From: Geomonas oryzae
GTDB taxonomy: Bacteria; Desulfobacterota; Desulfuromonadia; Geobacterales; Geobacteraceae
Length of the DNA stretch: 64,000 bases
NCBI RefSeq assembly: GCF_004117875.1
Contig: NZ_RAHW01000003.1
Location: forward strand, 310,001 to 374,000
Reading direction: 5' to 3'
The first letter of the stretch is position 1; each line of letters starts with the position of its first letter. Both the position numbers and the translations under genes were made by a program. This document shows positions 45,527 through 55,328 of the stretch, piece by piece. Below the pieces are notes generated by a model. That model was not told the origin of the DNA. It worked only from the letters and a program-made list of their open reading frames with translations, and did no database searches.

Positions 45527-46957
45527 ATGAAATTCACCGAGCTGAACCTGCCGGAACTGGTCCTCAAAGGGATCGAGGAGACCGGCTTCACCGACTGCAC
45601 ACCGATCCAGGAGAAGGCGCTGCCGCTTGCCCTTACCGGGAAGGACGTGGCAGGACAGGCCCAAACGGGCACCGGCAAAACCGCCACCTTCCTCATCTCC
45701 ATCTTCACCCGGCTGCTGAGCCAGCAGAAGACGGGAGCGGAGCATCACCCCCGCGCACTGATCCTCGCCCCCACCCGCGAACTGGTGGTGCAGATCGAAA
45801 AAGACGCCCAGATGCTGGGCAAGCACACCGGCTTCAACATCCAGGCGATCTACGGCGGCGTCGACTACATGAAGCAGCGCGACGCGCTGAAGGCCGGCGC
45901 CGACATCGTCATAGGGACGCCCGGGCGCCTCATCGACTACCTGAAGCAGAAGGTCTATTCGCTCAAGGACATCGAGTCCCTCGTCATCGACGAGGCGGAC
46001 CGCATGTTCGACATGGGCTTCATCTCGGACCTGCGCTTCATCCTCAGAAGGCTCCCCTCCTACGACAAGCGCCAGAACCTCCTCTTCTCCGCGACGCTCA
46101 ACACCCGCGTCATGGAGCTCGCCTACGAGTTCATGAACATGCCGGAGAAGGTCTCGGTGACCCCCGAGCAGATGACCGCCGAGCGCGTCGAGCAGGTGCT
46201 CTACCACGTGGCCCGCAAGGAGAAGTTCCCGCTGCTTCTCGGTCTGCTTAGGAAGATGGGGATGGATCGGACCATGATCTTCGTGAACACGAAGCGCGAG
46301 GCGGAGTACCTGCAGGACCGCCTGAACGCGAACGAGTTCCCCTGCCGCGTGATTTCCGGCGACGTCGAGCAGAGAAAACGGATGAAGATCCTTTCCGACT
46401 TCAAGGCGGGACTCCTCCCGATCATGATCGCGACCGACGTCGCCTCCCGCGGCATCCACATCGAAGGCGTTTCCCACGTCATCAACTACGACCTGCCGCA
46501 GGACTGCGAGGACTACGTGCACCGCATCGGTCGCACCGCGCGCGCCGGCGCCGAGGGTATGGCCATTTCGCTGGCGGACGAGGACGGCGCCTTCTTCATC
46601 GAGGCGATCCAGGAGTTCATCAAGCAGAAGATCCCGACCGAGTGGGCCGAGGACGACATGTTCGTCCACGACTACAAGAGGACGGCCAGGCCTCCCCGCC
46701 GTACCGAAGACAAGCCCGGCGGCAGGGGCGGCAAGTCCGGCGAGCGCGGCGGCAAGTCCGGCCGCGGCGAATCCCGCGGCAGAGGAAGCAGGTCCGGCAC
46801 AGCCAAGGACAAAGCGGAACAGAAGGCCGCACCGTCCGCGGAGCAAACCGCCCCCACCGGCGAGGCAGCCGCAACGGGCGATGCAGCCGCCAAAAAGAAG
46901 CGCCGTCGCCGCAAGCCCAAGGCGAAGCCCGCGGAAGGGCAAACCGAGCAGCCGTGA
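45527..46957 (+). CDS. DEAD-box RNA helicase (RhlB/RhlE-like)
   Basis: A 476-residue ATP-dependent RNA helicase. Q motif FTDCTPIQEKALP, motif I AQTGTGKT, PTRELVVQ, motif II VIDEADRMFDMGF, motif III SAT, and HRIGRTARAG are all intact. After about residue 380 a basic Gly/Arg/Lys-rich tail (GGRGGKSGERGGKSGRGESRGRG) then an Ala-rich and KKKRRRRKPKAK end gives extra RNA binding. Probably in cold adaptation, ribosome assembly or mRNA decay; which is not decidable. It overlaps the WYL regulator by four bases. Confidence 0.93.
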   Translation: MKFTELNLPELVLKGIEETGFTDCTPIQEKALPLALTGKDVAGQAQTGTGKTATFLISIFTRLLSQQKTGAEHHPRALILAPTRELVVQIEKDAQMLGKHTGFNIQAIYGGVDYMKQRDALKAGADIVIGTPGRLIDYLKQKVYSLKDIESLVIDEADRMFDMGFISDLRFILRRLPSYDKRQNLLFSATLNTRVMELAYEFMNMPEKVSVTPEQMTAERVEQVLYHVARKEKFPLLLGLLRKMGMDRTMIFVNTKREAEYLQDRLNANEFPCRVISGDVEQRKRMKILSDFKAGLLPIMIATDVASRGIHIEGVSHVINYDLPQDCEDYVHRIGRTARAGAEGMAISLADEDGAFFIEAIQEFIKQKIPTEWAEDDMFVHDYKRTARPPRRTEDKPGGRGGKSGERGGKSGRGESRGRGSRSGTAKDKAEQKAAPSAEQTAPTGEAAATGDAAAKKKRRRRKPKAKPAEGQTEQP

Positions 46958-47955
46958 CCGGAAAGGGACGTCCGCCGCGCAAATACTCCCAGGCGGGAAG
47001 GGTCCATGACGTGATCCGACTCATCGAGGCTCGCCACGGCATCTCCGTGGCCGAGCTCGCCGAGGAGGCCGGCGTCAACAAGCGCACCGTCCACCGCGAC
47101 CTGGTCGCCATCCAGGAGGCGGGATACCCCCTCATCTCCGACTGGCAGGACGGCGAGAAGGTGTACCGGTTCCTGACCCGTTTCAAGGACGTCCCACCCA
47201 TCAGCTTCACGCTGCAGGAGCTGATGACGCTCTCCCTTCTACGCTCGCAGTTGGATCTCCTGAAGGGAACCCCCTTCATGGAGGACATGCAGAGCGTGTT
47301 CGGCAAGGTGAACTCGGTCCTGCCGCCGCGCCTTGCCGCCCACATGGAACGCATCGCCGAGGTCTCGCTCCCCCTTTTACAGGGGAAGCGGGACTACTCG
47401 CGCTGCGCCGAGCACCTCAAACAGATCCGCAACGCCCTCCTCTACCAGCAGAGCATCGTCATTTCCTACCGCTCTCCCGGCCGCGCCGAGCCTGCCGACT
47501 ACAAGGTCGATCCGTACACGTTGCTCTTCCAGAAGGGCGGCATTTATCTGATGGGGTACGCGCAGCAGCGCGAAGCTCTGCGCACGTTCGCAGTCGAGCG
47601 TATCTGCGGCGTCGAGCAACTCAAGGAGCGCTTCGAGATCCCCGAGGGATACCGTCCCGGTCAGGCGCTGGGAGAAGCGTTCGGCATCGTGGCGGAATCC
47701 CCCATGGACGTGGTGGTCCGCTTCTCCGCGTCAATCGCCCACGCCATCAAGGACCGTGTCTGGCACGCGTCGCAGAAGATCGAGGAACTGTCCGACGGCT
47801 CCATCCGTTTGAGCTTCCACGCCGGGGGGAAGATGGAGATACTTTCCTGGCTTCTCTCCTACGGTGCACACGCCGAGCTGCTCGCCCCGATCGAACTGCG
47901 CGAAGAACTCGCCGGCATGGTGCAAGCCACCTCCCTTCTCTACCGCGACGCCTGA
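46954..47955 (+). CDS. HTH-WYL transcriptional regulator
   Basis: A 333-residue protein. Start GTG at 46954 overlaps the helicase stop (GTGA). The HTH (residues 20-65, RLIEARHGISVAELAEEAGVNKRTVHRDLVAIQEAGYP) is of the DeoR/HTH-11 type. The WYL domain (about 150-230; IVISYRSPGRAEPADYKVDPYTLLFQKGGIYLMGYAQQREALRTFAVERI) is a probable ligand sensor, often for nucleic acids or nucleotides, and a C-terminal WCX part follows. Coupling to an RNA helicase gene suggests it may act with it. Regulated genes unknown. Confidence 0.85.
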   Translation: MTGKGRPPRKYSQAGRVHDVIRLIEARHGISVAELAEEAGVNKRTVHRDLVAIQEAGYPLISDWQDGEKVYRFLTRFKDVPPISFTLQELMTLSLLRSQLDLLKGTPFMEDMQSVFGKVNSVLPPRLAAHMERIAEVSLPLLQGKRDYSRCAEHLKQIRNALLYQQSIVISYRSPGRAEPADYKVDPYTLLFQKGGIYLMGYAQQREALRTFAVERICGVEQLKERFEIPEGYRPGQALGEAFGIVAESPMDVVVRFSASIAHAIKDRVWHASQKIEELSDGSIRLSFHAGGKMEILSWLLSYGAHAELLAPIELREELAGMVQATSLLYRDA

Positions 47956-47976
47956 TCCCTCCCTCCCCCTCCCGCG

Positions 47977-48005
47977 TTGACAAGCATTTTCGTTCCGTAT
48001 ATAAA
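47977..48005 (+). promoter_or_regulatory. Promoter of the midA-like gene
   Basis: TTGACA (47977-47982) and TATAAA (48000-48005) are separated by 17 bases, 29 bases before the start codon. Confidence 0.8.
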
Positions 48006-48033
48006 AAGACCTTCAGATTCAGGAGGGCTTTTG

Positions 48034-49194
48034 ATGGCTGACGCCGCTGCAACGACCAAACTCGCCGAACTCATCCTAAAACGTATCCGCACCCGCGGTG
48101 ACATCACCTTCGCTTCATTCATGGAGTCCGCTCTTTACGAGCCGGACCTCGGCTACTACACCTCGCCGGGACGCAAGGTGGGCGCCGAGGGGGACTTCTA
48201 CACCAGCATGAACGTTCACAGTGCCTTCGGCCGCCTCATCGCGCGCGAGATCGGGAGGTTCTTCGAACTGCTCGGCTCCCCCGCCTCCTTTACCGTTGCC
48301 GAGGCCGGCGCCGGCGGTGGACAACTGGCCCAGGACATCCTCGACGCCGCCGCCGAGGAGAACCAGGCGCTCTACGCCGCGCTGACCTACCGCCTCATCG
48401 AGAAGGAGCCCTCCCTCAAGGAGGCCCAGGCCGCGCGTCTTGAGCGCCATGCGGAGCACCTCGCCTGGAGCACCCCGGAGGAGCTCGCCAAGGGAGAGCT
48501 TTCCTTCACCGGCTGCATCATCTCCAACGAGCTCTTCGACGCCATGCCGGTGCACCTGGTCGAGATGACGGAATCGGGCCTCAAGGAGGTCTTCGTCTCG
48601 GCCGACGGGGACGGCTTCCGCGAAAAGCTCCTCGCTCCGTCCACCTCGGAACTGGAAAACTACCTGAAACAGTTCGAAGTGAGGCTCATGCCGGGACAGC
48701 GGGCCGAGATCAACCTCGCCGCGCCCGCCTGGATCACCTCCGCCGCGAAGGCACTGGAGCGGGGCTTCGTGCTCACCGTCGACTACGGCTATCTGGCCGA
48801 AGAGCTCTACACGCCGCAGCGGCGCAACGGCACCCTGCTCTGCTACTACAAGCACTCCACCAACGAGGACCCGTACCGCCAGGTCGGCGAGCAGGACATC
48901 ACCACCCACATCAACTTCAGCGCCCTCATCGAGGCGGGGACCGAGGCGGGTCTTGTGAGTGCCTGGTACGGCGAACAGTACCGCTTCCTGTTAGGGGTCG
49001 GACTCATCGAGGAGCTGATGAAACTCGAGGCCCAGGCGAAGGACGAGCAGGAAAGCCTGAAGCACCGTCTCGCCATCAAGAAACTCATGCTCCCGGAGGG
49101 GGGGATGGGGGATACCTTCAAGGTACTTATCCAGGCCAAGGGGGTGGAGAAGCCGCAGCTTCTTTGCATGAGGAAATGGGGCATGGGGCTGTGA
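48034..49194 (+). CDS. MidA/NDUFAF7-family SAM-dependent methyltransferase
   Basis: A 386-residue protein with FMESALYEPDLGYYTSPGRKVGAEGDFYTSMNVHSAFGRLIAREI, then FTVAEAGAGGGQLAQDIL (SAM loop) and GCIISNELFDAMPVHLVEM, all typical of the former DUF185 family. The mitochondrial member methylates an Arg of a complex I subunit; bacterial targets are unsettled. AGGAGG precedes the ATG at 48034. It overlaps the following HAD gene by four bases. Confidence 0.88.
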   Translation: MADAAATTKLAELILKRIRTRGDITFASFMESALYEPDLGYYTSPGRKVGAEGDFYTSMNVHSAFGRLIAREIGRFFELLGSPASFTVAEAGAGGGQLAQDILDAAAEENQALYAALTYRLIEKEPSLKEAQAARLERHAEHLAWSTPEELAKGELSFTGCIISNELFDAMPVHLVEMTESGLKEVFVSADGDGFREKLLAPSTSELENYLKQFEVRLMPGQRAEINLAAPAWITSAAKALERGFVLTVDYGYLAEELYTPQRRNGTLLCYYKHSTNEDPYRQVGEQDITTHINFSALIEAGTEAGLVSAWYGEQYRFLLGVGLIEELMKLEAQAKDEQESLKHRLAIKKLMLPEGGMGDTFKVLIQAKGVEKPQLLCMRKWGMGL

Positions 49195-49805
49195 CCACCA
49201 CGCTCAAGGCGATCGTCTTCGACCTCGACGGGACCCTGTACCAGGAGGAGCGCCTGGGTGAGCAGGTGAACCAAAGCGCCATCAACTACGTGGCCGACCT
49301 CAAGGGACTCCCGTTTAAAGAGGCGGAAAAGCTGCTGCAGCAATCACGCTCCCTGGACTGCGAAGGCGGCACCTTGAGCCGCGCCGTGGTCGCCATCGGG
49401 GGGACCTTGAAGGAGTTGCACCGCCGTTTCGCCGCAGACTGCACGCCGGAAACGCTGCTTAAGCCCGACCCGCGCGTACAGGAGCTTTTACGCGCACTCG
49501 GACAGCGTTACCGGCTGCACCTCTACACCAACAACAACCGCGACCTTTCCGGGCGCATCATGGAACGGATCGGCATCACCGGTCTGATGGACCGGGTCTT
49601 CACCATAGAGGATTACTGGATCCCGAAACCGGACCGCACCATCATCACCGATATCCTCTCCCAAATCGGCTGCCTTCCTTCCGAGACGCTCTTTGTCGGC
49701 GACCGCTATGAGGTCGATCTTGCCGTCCCGAAGACATTGGGCTGCGCCGTCCTTGAAACAAGAACCACTGAAGAGCTGCTGACACTGGCAGATCTGGTAC
49801 ACTGA
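49191..49805 (+). CDS. HAD-family hydrolase
   Basis: A 204-residue HAD phosphatase. Motif I is VFDLDGTLY with the nucleophile Asp, motif II YTNNNR (Thr), motif III has KPD, and motif IV is FVGDRYEVDL. The proposed GTG start at 49191 overlaps the MidA stop; an upstream ATG at 49176 is also possible. A small cap domain lies between motifs I and II. The substrate is unknown. Confidence 0.82.
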   Translation: MTTTLKAIVFDLDGTLYQEERLGEQVNQSAINYVADLKGLPFKEAEKLLQQSRSLDCEGGTLSRAVVAIGGTLKELHRRFAADCTPETLLKPDPRVQELLRALGQRYRLHLYTNNNRDLSGRIMERIGITGLMDRVFTIEDYWIPKPDRTIITDILSQIGCLPSETLFVGDRYEVDLAVPKTLGCAVLETRTTEELLTLADLVH

Positions 49806-49870
49806 TACACCAGACTGCGAGACAGGGACGCAGCTATGTCACCTGTGCTCCACCGAACAAGGAGCTGTTC

Positions 49871-51271
49871 ATGGCAAACCGTATCGAAAAGGACACCATG
49901 GGGACGGTAGAGGTCCCCGAAGGCGCCTATTACGGCGCACAGACGCAGAGGGCGATCAACAACTTCCCCATCTCCGGGCTCAAGCCGCACCGGGCGCTGG
50001 TCCGCGCGACCATAAGGATCAAGAAGTGCGCGGCGCAGGCCAACATGACCACGGGGAGGCTCGACCGGGAACTCGGCGAGGCCATCGTAAAGGCGGCCGA
50101 CGAGGCGCTTTCGGGCGCTATGGCGGACCAGTTCGTCGTCGATCCCTTCCAGGCCGGCGCGGGCACCTCGCACAACATGAACGTGAACGAGGTGCTGGCA
50201 AACCGGGCGAACGAAATATTAGGAGGAAAGCTCGGCGAGTACGGCAGGGTGAACGCGAACGACCACGTCAACATGGCGCAGTCCACCAACGACGTGTTCC
50301 CGACGGCCATGCGCCTGGCAGCCTTAGAGCTCGCACAGGAGCTGGACGGCGAGCTGAGACACCTCTCCGAGGCGCTCTCACGCAAGGGGATGGAGTTCGA
50401 TCACATCCTGAAGTCCGGACGCACCCACCTGCAGGACGCGGTCCCCATCCGCCTCGGGCAGGAGTTCTCGGCCTGGGGCATCGCCGTCGAGAACAACCGT
50501 GCGGGGATGGAGCGCGCCTTCCCGGGCTTGAGGGAGCTCGGCATCGGCGGCACCGCGGTCGGCACCGGTTTGAATGCGGAAGAGGCCTTCATCGACCTGA
50601 TCGTCGAGGGGCTCGCGCGGGAAACCGGCGAGGAGCTCACCCGCGGCGAGAGCCTCGTTGAGCGGATGCAGAACATGGACCCGTTCGTGGCGCTTTCTTC
50701 CAGCGTGAAGGGGGCCGCGGTGAACGTGATCAAGCTCGCCAACGACCTGAGGCTCCTCTCCTCGGGGCCGCGCACCGGTCTTGCCGAGATCAACCTCCCG
50801 GCCATGCAGCCCGGCTCCTCGATCATGCCGGGCAAGGTAAACCCCGTGCTCCCCGAGGTGACCAACATGGTCTGCTTCCAGGTGATGGGATGCGACCTCA
50901 CCGTTTCCCTAGCAGCACAGGCCGGGCAGCTGGAACTGAACGTGATGATGCCGGTGATCGCGTTCAACACGCTCTTCTCCATGGAGATCCTCAAAAACTG
51001 CCTGCACCAGCTGACCACCCTGTGCATCACCGGGATCAGCGCGAACGAGGAGCGCTGCCGCAGCTACCTCGACCAGTCGGTCGGCCTCGCGACGGTGCTC
51101 GCGCCGAGTATCGGTTACGCGGCGGCGGCCGAGGTCGCCAAGGAGTCGGCCAAGACCGGCAACAGCATCCGGCAGGTGATCCTGGAGCGCGGCATACTGA
51201 CCGAGGAGGAGCTGGAGGAGGTGCTCTCCCCCTACCCCCTCACCACGCCGGGGGTGCACGGCAAGGAGTAA
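49871..51271 (+). CDS. aspA: Aspartate ammonia-lyase
   Basis: A 466-residue member of the aspartase/fumarase C family that makes fumarate and ammonia from aspartate. GSSIMPGKVNPVLPE is the catalytic SS-loop; NVNEVLANRANEILG, NDHVNMAQSTNDVFPTAM and SGRTHLQDAVPIRLGQEF are the substrate regions. The YYGAQTQRAINNF start and NVNEV point to aspartase rather than class II fumarase. AAGGAG precedes the ATG. Confidence 0.88.
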   Translation: MANRIEKDTMGTVEVPEGAYYGAQTQRAINNFPISGLKPHRALVRATIRIKKCAAQANMTTGRLDRELGEAIVKAADEALSGAMADQFVVDPFQAGAGTSHNMNVNEVLANRANEILGGKLGEYGRVNANDHVNMAQSTNDVFPTAMRLAALELAQELDGELRHLSEALSRKGMEFDHILKSGRTHLQDAVPIRLGQEFSAWGIAVENNRAGMERAFPGLRELGIGGTAVGTGLNAEEAFIDLIVEGLARETGEELTRGESLVERMQNMDPFVALSSSVKGAAVNVIKLANDLRLLSSGPRTGLAEINLPAMQPGSSIMPGKVNPVLPEVTNMVCFQVMGCDLTVSLAAQAGQLELNVMMPVIAFNTLFSMEILKNCLHQLTTLCITGISANEERCRSYLDQSVGLATVLAPSIGYAAAAEVAKESAKTGNSIRQVILERGILTEEELEEVLSPYPLTTPGVHGKE

Positions 51272-51358
51272 GTACGGAGCCTCACTGGAGCTTTGCATTT
51301 ATCACTAAAATCCTATAGACTCATACCTGTTGTAAACCACAGAGAACTGGAGGAGTAC

Positions 51359-51580
51359 ATGACAGAAGAAGTCAAAGCCATTTTGGAAAACATCAGGCCG
51401 GCGCTTCAGGCGGACGGCGGCGATGTTGAACTCGTAGAAGTAACCGATGACGGCGTGGTGAAAGTGCGCCTGGTCGGCGCATGCGGCCACTGCCCGATGT
51501 CCACCATGACCCTCAAGATGGGGATCGAGAGGACCATCAAGGAAAAGATCCCCGCCGTAAAGGAAGTCGTCTCCGTCTAG
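51359..51580 (+). CDS. NifU C-terminal domain (Nfu) Fe-S carrier protein
   Basis: A 73-residue stand-alone Nfu domain that binds a transient Fe-S cluster between two monomers. VKAILENIRPALQADGGDVELVEV opens it and GACGHCPMSTMTLKMGIE has the CxxC ligands. GGAGGAG precedes the ATG at 51359. A terminator follows 30 bases later. Confidence 0.92.
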   Translation: MTEEVKAILENIRPALQADGGDVELVEVTDDGVVKVRLVGACGHCPMSTMTLKMGIERTIKEKIPAVKEVVSV

Positions 51581-51610
51581 CGGGTTTTCCCCTTAGCCGC
51601 AGCACCTAAA

Positions 51611-51652
51611 GCGCGGAAGTAATGCTCGACGTTATTTCCGCGCTTTTTCGCT
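51611..51652 (+). terminator. Terminator after the Nfu gene
   Basis: GCGCGGAAGTAA and TTATTTCCGCGC form a stem with one mismatch around a short loop (51612-51645), followed by TTTTTCGCTTT. Confidence 0.8.
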
Positions 51653-51668
51653 TTCAGGTTCCCGATCT

Positions 51669-52856
51669 ATGACCAGCGTGCGCCGCAAAAGAAAGCAGTT
51701 CCTGTTCCGGACCGCCCGGTTCTTCGATCTCTTCAGGAAGAACACCGAGGCGGTGTCGTTTCTGGGCAACCGCGCCACGCTGTACCGCTACGGTTCCGAA
51801 TTCTTCCCGGCATTACTGGAAGCGCTTCCCCGGGCGAAAACGAGCATCTGCCTCGAGTTCTACGCCATAGCCGACGACGAGACCGGACGCCGCGTGGCGA
51901 ACGCGCTTATCGAAGCGGTCGGTAGAGGCGTGCGGGTGCACGTTCTATACGACTACATCGGCTGCTTCGAAACACCCGCATCCTTCTTCAAGCGCCTCAT
52001 GAAAAAGGGGGTGAACTGCGCCCCGTTCAACCCGCCCCCCTTTCGCCGCGGGATCGCCTGGTTCGACAAGCGCGATCACAGAAAGATCGTCATCATCGAC
52101 GGATGGTGCGTCTTTACCGGCGGTATGAACATCGCCGACGTCTACTCGGGATTCGGCAAAAAAGAGACGAATTGGCGCGACGTGGGGCTGAAGATCGAGG
52201 GTGAGGCGGGGCTCGAGCTGCTCCGGCTTTTCCGCGAGACCTGGACCGAGGAGACCGGCCTCTCTCCGGTCGGCTGCGACCCGGCGCCGATGCCGGAGAT
52301 AACCGGCGACGCCAAGGTCATGGTGGTGAACGGCGGACCGCATCACAAGCGGAGCTTCATCAGGAGCGCCTTCCGCGTCGCCATCGCCGGCGCATCCGAG
52401 AGCGTCGTCATCGCGAGCCCCTATTTCGTACCCGGGCCGCGCGTGATGCGCTCGCTGCTGCGCGCCGCGGGGCGCGGGGTGGAAGTGAAACTGCTCTTGC
52501 CGTACAAAAGCGACGTTCCCCTGGTGCGGCTGGTGAGCCGGACCTATTACGCGCAGCTTTTGAAAAACGGAATAGAGATCCACGAGTTGGACAGCGCCGT
52601 GCTGCACGCGAAGGTGCTCCTCATCGACGGCGACTGGGCCATGGTCGGTTCGGCGAACATCGATTTCAGAAGCTTCCACCGCAACTACGAGCTGAACGTG
52701 GTGGTCGACAGCCGCGACTTCGGCAGCCAGGTCGCGAAAATGCTCGAAGCCGACTTCGCAGGAACCCGCCGCATCGTGCTGCATGAGCACGAGAAGCGGG
52801 GCTGGCCCGTGCGGCTTCTGGAGCGGCTTTTCAGCCCGGTCGCCTGGTTTTTGTAG
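51669..52856 (+). CDS. Phospholipase-D-type cardiolipin synthase (ClsB-like)
   Basis: A 395-residue protein with two HKD motifs: DHRKIVIIDGWCVFTGGMN (about residue 138) and HAKVLLIDGDWAMVGSANID (about 317). Two HKDs make the active site that joins phospholipids into cardiolipin. There is no N-terminal membrane hairpin, so it is closer to ClsB/ClsC than ClsA. The N-terminus MTSVRRKRKQFLFR is basic. The ribosome site is weak. Confidence 0.85.
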   Translation: MTSVRRKRKQFLFRTARFFDLFRKNTEAVSFLGNRATLYRYGSEFFPALLEALPRAKTSICLEFYAIADDETGRRVANALIEAVGRGVRVHVLYDYIGCFETPASFFKRLMKKGVNCAPFNPPPFRRGIAWFDKRDHRKIVIIDGWCVFTGGMNIADVYSGFGKKETNWRDVGLKIEGEAGLELLRLFRETWTEETGLSPVGCDPAPMPEITGDAKVMVVNGGPHHKRSFIRSAFRVAIAGASESVVIASPYFVPGPRVMRSLLRAAGRGVEVKLLLPYKSDVPLVRLVSRTYYAQLLKNGIEIHELDSAVLHAKVLLIDGDWAMVGSANIDFRSFHRNYELNVVVDSRDFGSQVAKMLEADFAGTRRIVLHEHEKRGWPVRLLERLFSPVAWFL

Positions 52857-52891
52857 GCATTAAAAAGGCCGGCACATCAACAAAATCTGCA

Positions 52892-52940
52892 AGAGGCCAA
52901 GGAGGCAGAAGCGCCGCTGCTCACCCCCTTGGCCTTTGCC
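52892..52940 (+). terminator. Hairpin after the cls-like gene
   Basis: AGGCCAAGG (52894-52902) and CCTTGGCCT (52927-52935) form a 9-bp stem followed by TTGCCTGTTAT. The T-run is poor. Confidence 0.45.
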
Positions 52941-52964
52941 TGTTATCTACCCGGAGTTATGTAC

Positions 52965-55301
52965 ATGATCGACAAGGACACCCTCAAGCGGCTGGAATTC
53001 GACAAGATCCTCGATACCGCCGCCGCCTTTGCCCACTGCGAAGCCTCGCACGTAGGCGTTTCTTCCGTCACCCCCCTCTCCGATCGCCGCGCCATAGAGG
53101 AGCGCCTGGGACTCGTGGAAGAGATCCGCAGGCTGACCAGGCAAGGCATCGCACTGAAGCTCGCCCCCTTCGAGGACATCACGCCGCAGGTGAAGGCGGT
53201 GCGTCCGAAAGGGGCGGTCATCGCCCCGATCGCGCTGCAGCGCTTCATCCCTACCCTGCGCGTCATGGCGGCGATATCGAAGCAGCTTGCCTTCAGAAAC
53301 GACGTGCCGTTCCTTACCGCCGCGGCCGGCTCCATCAGCGGCTTCCCCGATCTTTTGGAGCCCCTGGAGCATACGGTGAACGAGGAGGGGGAGATCCTCG
53401 ACACCGCGTCGACGCTGCTCTCCGACATTCGCTCGAAGAAGAAGGGGCTCACCGCGCGCATCAAGCGGCGTCTGGAGGAGATCGTGCGGGAGCGGCACAC
53501 CGCGATCTTTTTGCAGGACGACTTCATCACCCAGAGGTCCGGGCGCTGGGTCATCCCGGTGCGCATGGACTCCAAGGGGATGGTGCCGGGGGTCGTGCAC
53601 GACGTCTCGAATTCGGGCGAGACCGCCTTCATGGAACCGCTCGAAATCATCGGCCTCGCCAACGAACTCGAGAACCTGGTGGCCGACGAGCGCGCCGAGG
53701 AGATCCGCATCGTGCGCCAGATCTGCGACTGGATCCGCGAGGATGCCGAGGAACTGCTCGAGCAGTTCCAGGCGCTGGTGCAGCTTGACATCCTCAACTG
53801 CATCGCGACCTTGAGCGACAAATTAAGGTGCGAGACGCCGGTCATCGCCGAGACGCCGGGGATCCTGCTCAAGTCGGCGCGCCACCCGATTCTCACCCTG
53901 ATGGGGAAGGATGTGGTGCCCCTCGACCTGGAACTCGCCTCCGATAACAGCGTCATGGTCGTCACCGGCCCTAACACGGGCGGCAAGACCATCGCCATCA
54001 AGACCGCCGGACTTCTGAGCGTGATGGCGCTTTGCGGCATGCCGGTCCCCGCCCTTCCCGGTACGGTGCTGCCGCTTGTGCAAAAGATCCTGGTCGACAT
54101 CGGCGACGAGCAGTCCATCGAGGAGAGCCTTTCCACCTTCTCCGCCCACATCTCCAAGATATCGAGCATCTTGCAGGGCGCCGACCGCGGCACCCTGATC
54201 CTTCTGGACGAACTCGGGACCGGCACCGAGCCGGGACAGGGGGCGGCGATCGCCTGCGCCGTGCTGAAAGAGCTGCACGACAAGGGGGCACTCGTAGTCG
54301 CCACCACGCACTTAACCGAGATCATCGGCTTCGTGCAGCGCGAGGAGGGAATGGTGAACGCCGCCATGGCCTTCGACCGCGACCGGCTCGCGCCGCTTTA
54401 CCGTCTCGTCGTTGGAGAGCCGGGCGAGTCGCACGCGCTCGAGATCGCCAGCCGCTACGGTCTCCCCGAGCGGGTGGTGGCCTTCGCCCGCGGGATGATC
54501 GGCACCATGGAGGCCGACTTCCACGCGCTGTTGCGCGACCTCAAGGGGAAGCGCGAGCAGTTGGAGCGGACCCTGCGCGAACTCGATGAACGCGAGGAGA
54601 AACTGGCCGCATCCGAGCGAAACCTCGTGGACCGGCGCGACGAGGCGGCAAAACTCGTGCAGGACGCCCGCGAAAAAGGGCTTCTGGAAGCGCAGGAGAT
54701 CATCGCGAAGACGAGGCGGGAGGTTGCCGCCCTCATGGACCAGGCGAAAAGGGCGAAGGCGCGCGAGGCGAAGGAAAAGCTCGACCAGGCGGCGCGCGAG
54801 GTGGAGGAGGCTCTCGACCGCCTGCACCCGGAGGAGAGCGTCGATCCCGACGCCATCGCAGCCGGAGACGTCCTCTTCGTCAAGCCGCTCAACTGCGATG
54901 CCACCATCGTCTCCGTGGACCGCCGCGGCGAGCGCGTGCGCGTGCGGGCCGGGAGCATGGAGCTCGACGTAGCCATGGTTTCGCTGTTAAAGCCCAAAGG
55001 AAAAGAGCCGAAGAAGGTACGAAAGCAGCGCGAGAGAAAAGAAGCGGAGCAGGCCGAGACGGCGTCCAGCATCAACCTCCTCGGCAGGCGTGTGGAGGAG
55101 GCAATCGGTGAACTCGAGCCCTTCCTGAATCACGCCTCGCTCGAGAGGATGTCGGAGGTGCGCGTGGTGCACGGCAAGGGTACCGGCGCGCTCATGAAGG
55201 GGGTACGGGAATACCTTTCCGGCCATCCCCTCGTCTCATCCTTCCGCACCGGCGAGCGTTTCGAGGGTGGCGACGGCGTGACCGTGGTGACGCTTCGCTA
55301 A
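52965..55301 (+). CDS. mutS2: Endonuclease MutS2
   Basis: A 778-residue MutS-like ATPase that restrains recombination or rescues collided ribosomes. Walker A is VVTGPNTGGKTIAIKT; the signature and Walker B regions are ISSIL...LILLDELGTGTEPGQG. The coiled-coil arm spans about 510-620 (QLERTLRELDEREEKLAASERN). The Smr nuclease domain closes the protein (VRVVHGKGTGALMKGVREYLSGHPLV). The second of two close ATG codons (52965) has GGAG at a proper distance. Together with folA it may form an operon. Confidence 0.93.
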   Translation: MIDKDTLKRLEFDKILDTAAAFAHCEASHVGVSSVTPLSDRRAIEERLGLVEEIRRLTRQGIALKLAPFEDITPQVKAVRPKGAVIAPIALQRFIPTLRVMAAISKQLAFRNDVPFLTAAAGSISGFPDLLEPLEHTVNEEGEILDTASTLLSDIRSKKKGLTARIKRRLEEIVRERHTAIFLQDDFITQRSGRWVIPVRMDSKGMVPGVVHDVSNSGETAFMEPLEIIGLANELENLVADERAEEIRIVRQICDWIREDAEELLEQFQALVQLDILNCIATLSDKLRCETPVIAETPGILLKSARHPILTLMGKDVVPLDLELASDNSVMVVTGPNTGGKTIAIKTAGLLSVMALCGMPVPALPGTVLPLVQKILVDIGDEQSIEESLSTFSAHISKISSILQGADRGTLILLDELGTGTEPGQGAAIACAVLKELHDKGALVVATTHLTEIIGFVQREEGMVNAAMAFDRDRLAPLYRLVVGEPGESHALEIASRYGLPERVVAFARGMIGTMEADFHALLRDLKGKREQLERTLRELDEREEKLAASERNLVDRRDEAAKLVQDAREKGLLEAQEIIAKTRREVAALMDQAKRAKAREAKEKLDQAAREVEEALDRLHPEESVDPDAIAAGDVLFVKPLNCDATIVSVDRRGERVRVRAGSMELDVAMVSLLKPKGKEPKKVRKQRERKEAEQAETASSINLLGRRVEEAIGELEPFLNHASLERMSEVRVVHGKGTGALMKGVREYLSGHPLVSSFRTGERFEGGDGVTVVTLR

Positions 55302-55328
55302 GACGACTCAAGCAGCACCGGAGGTCCC

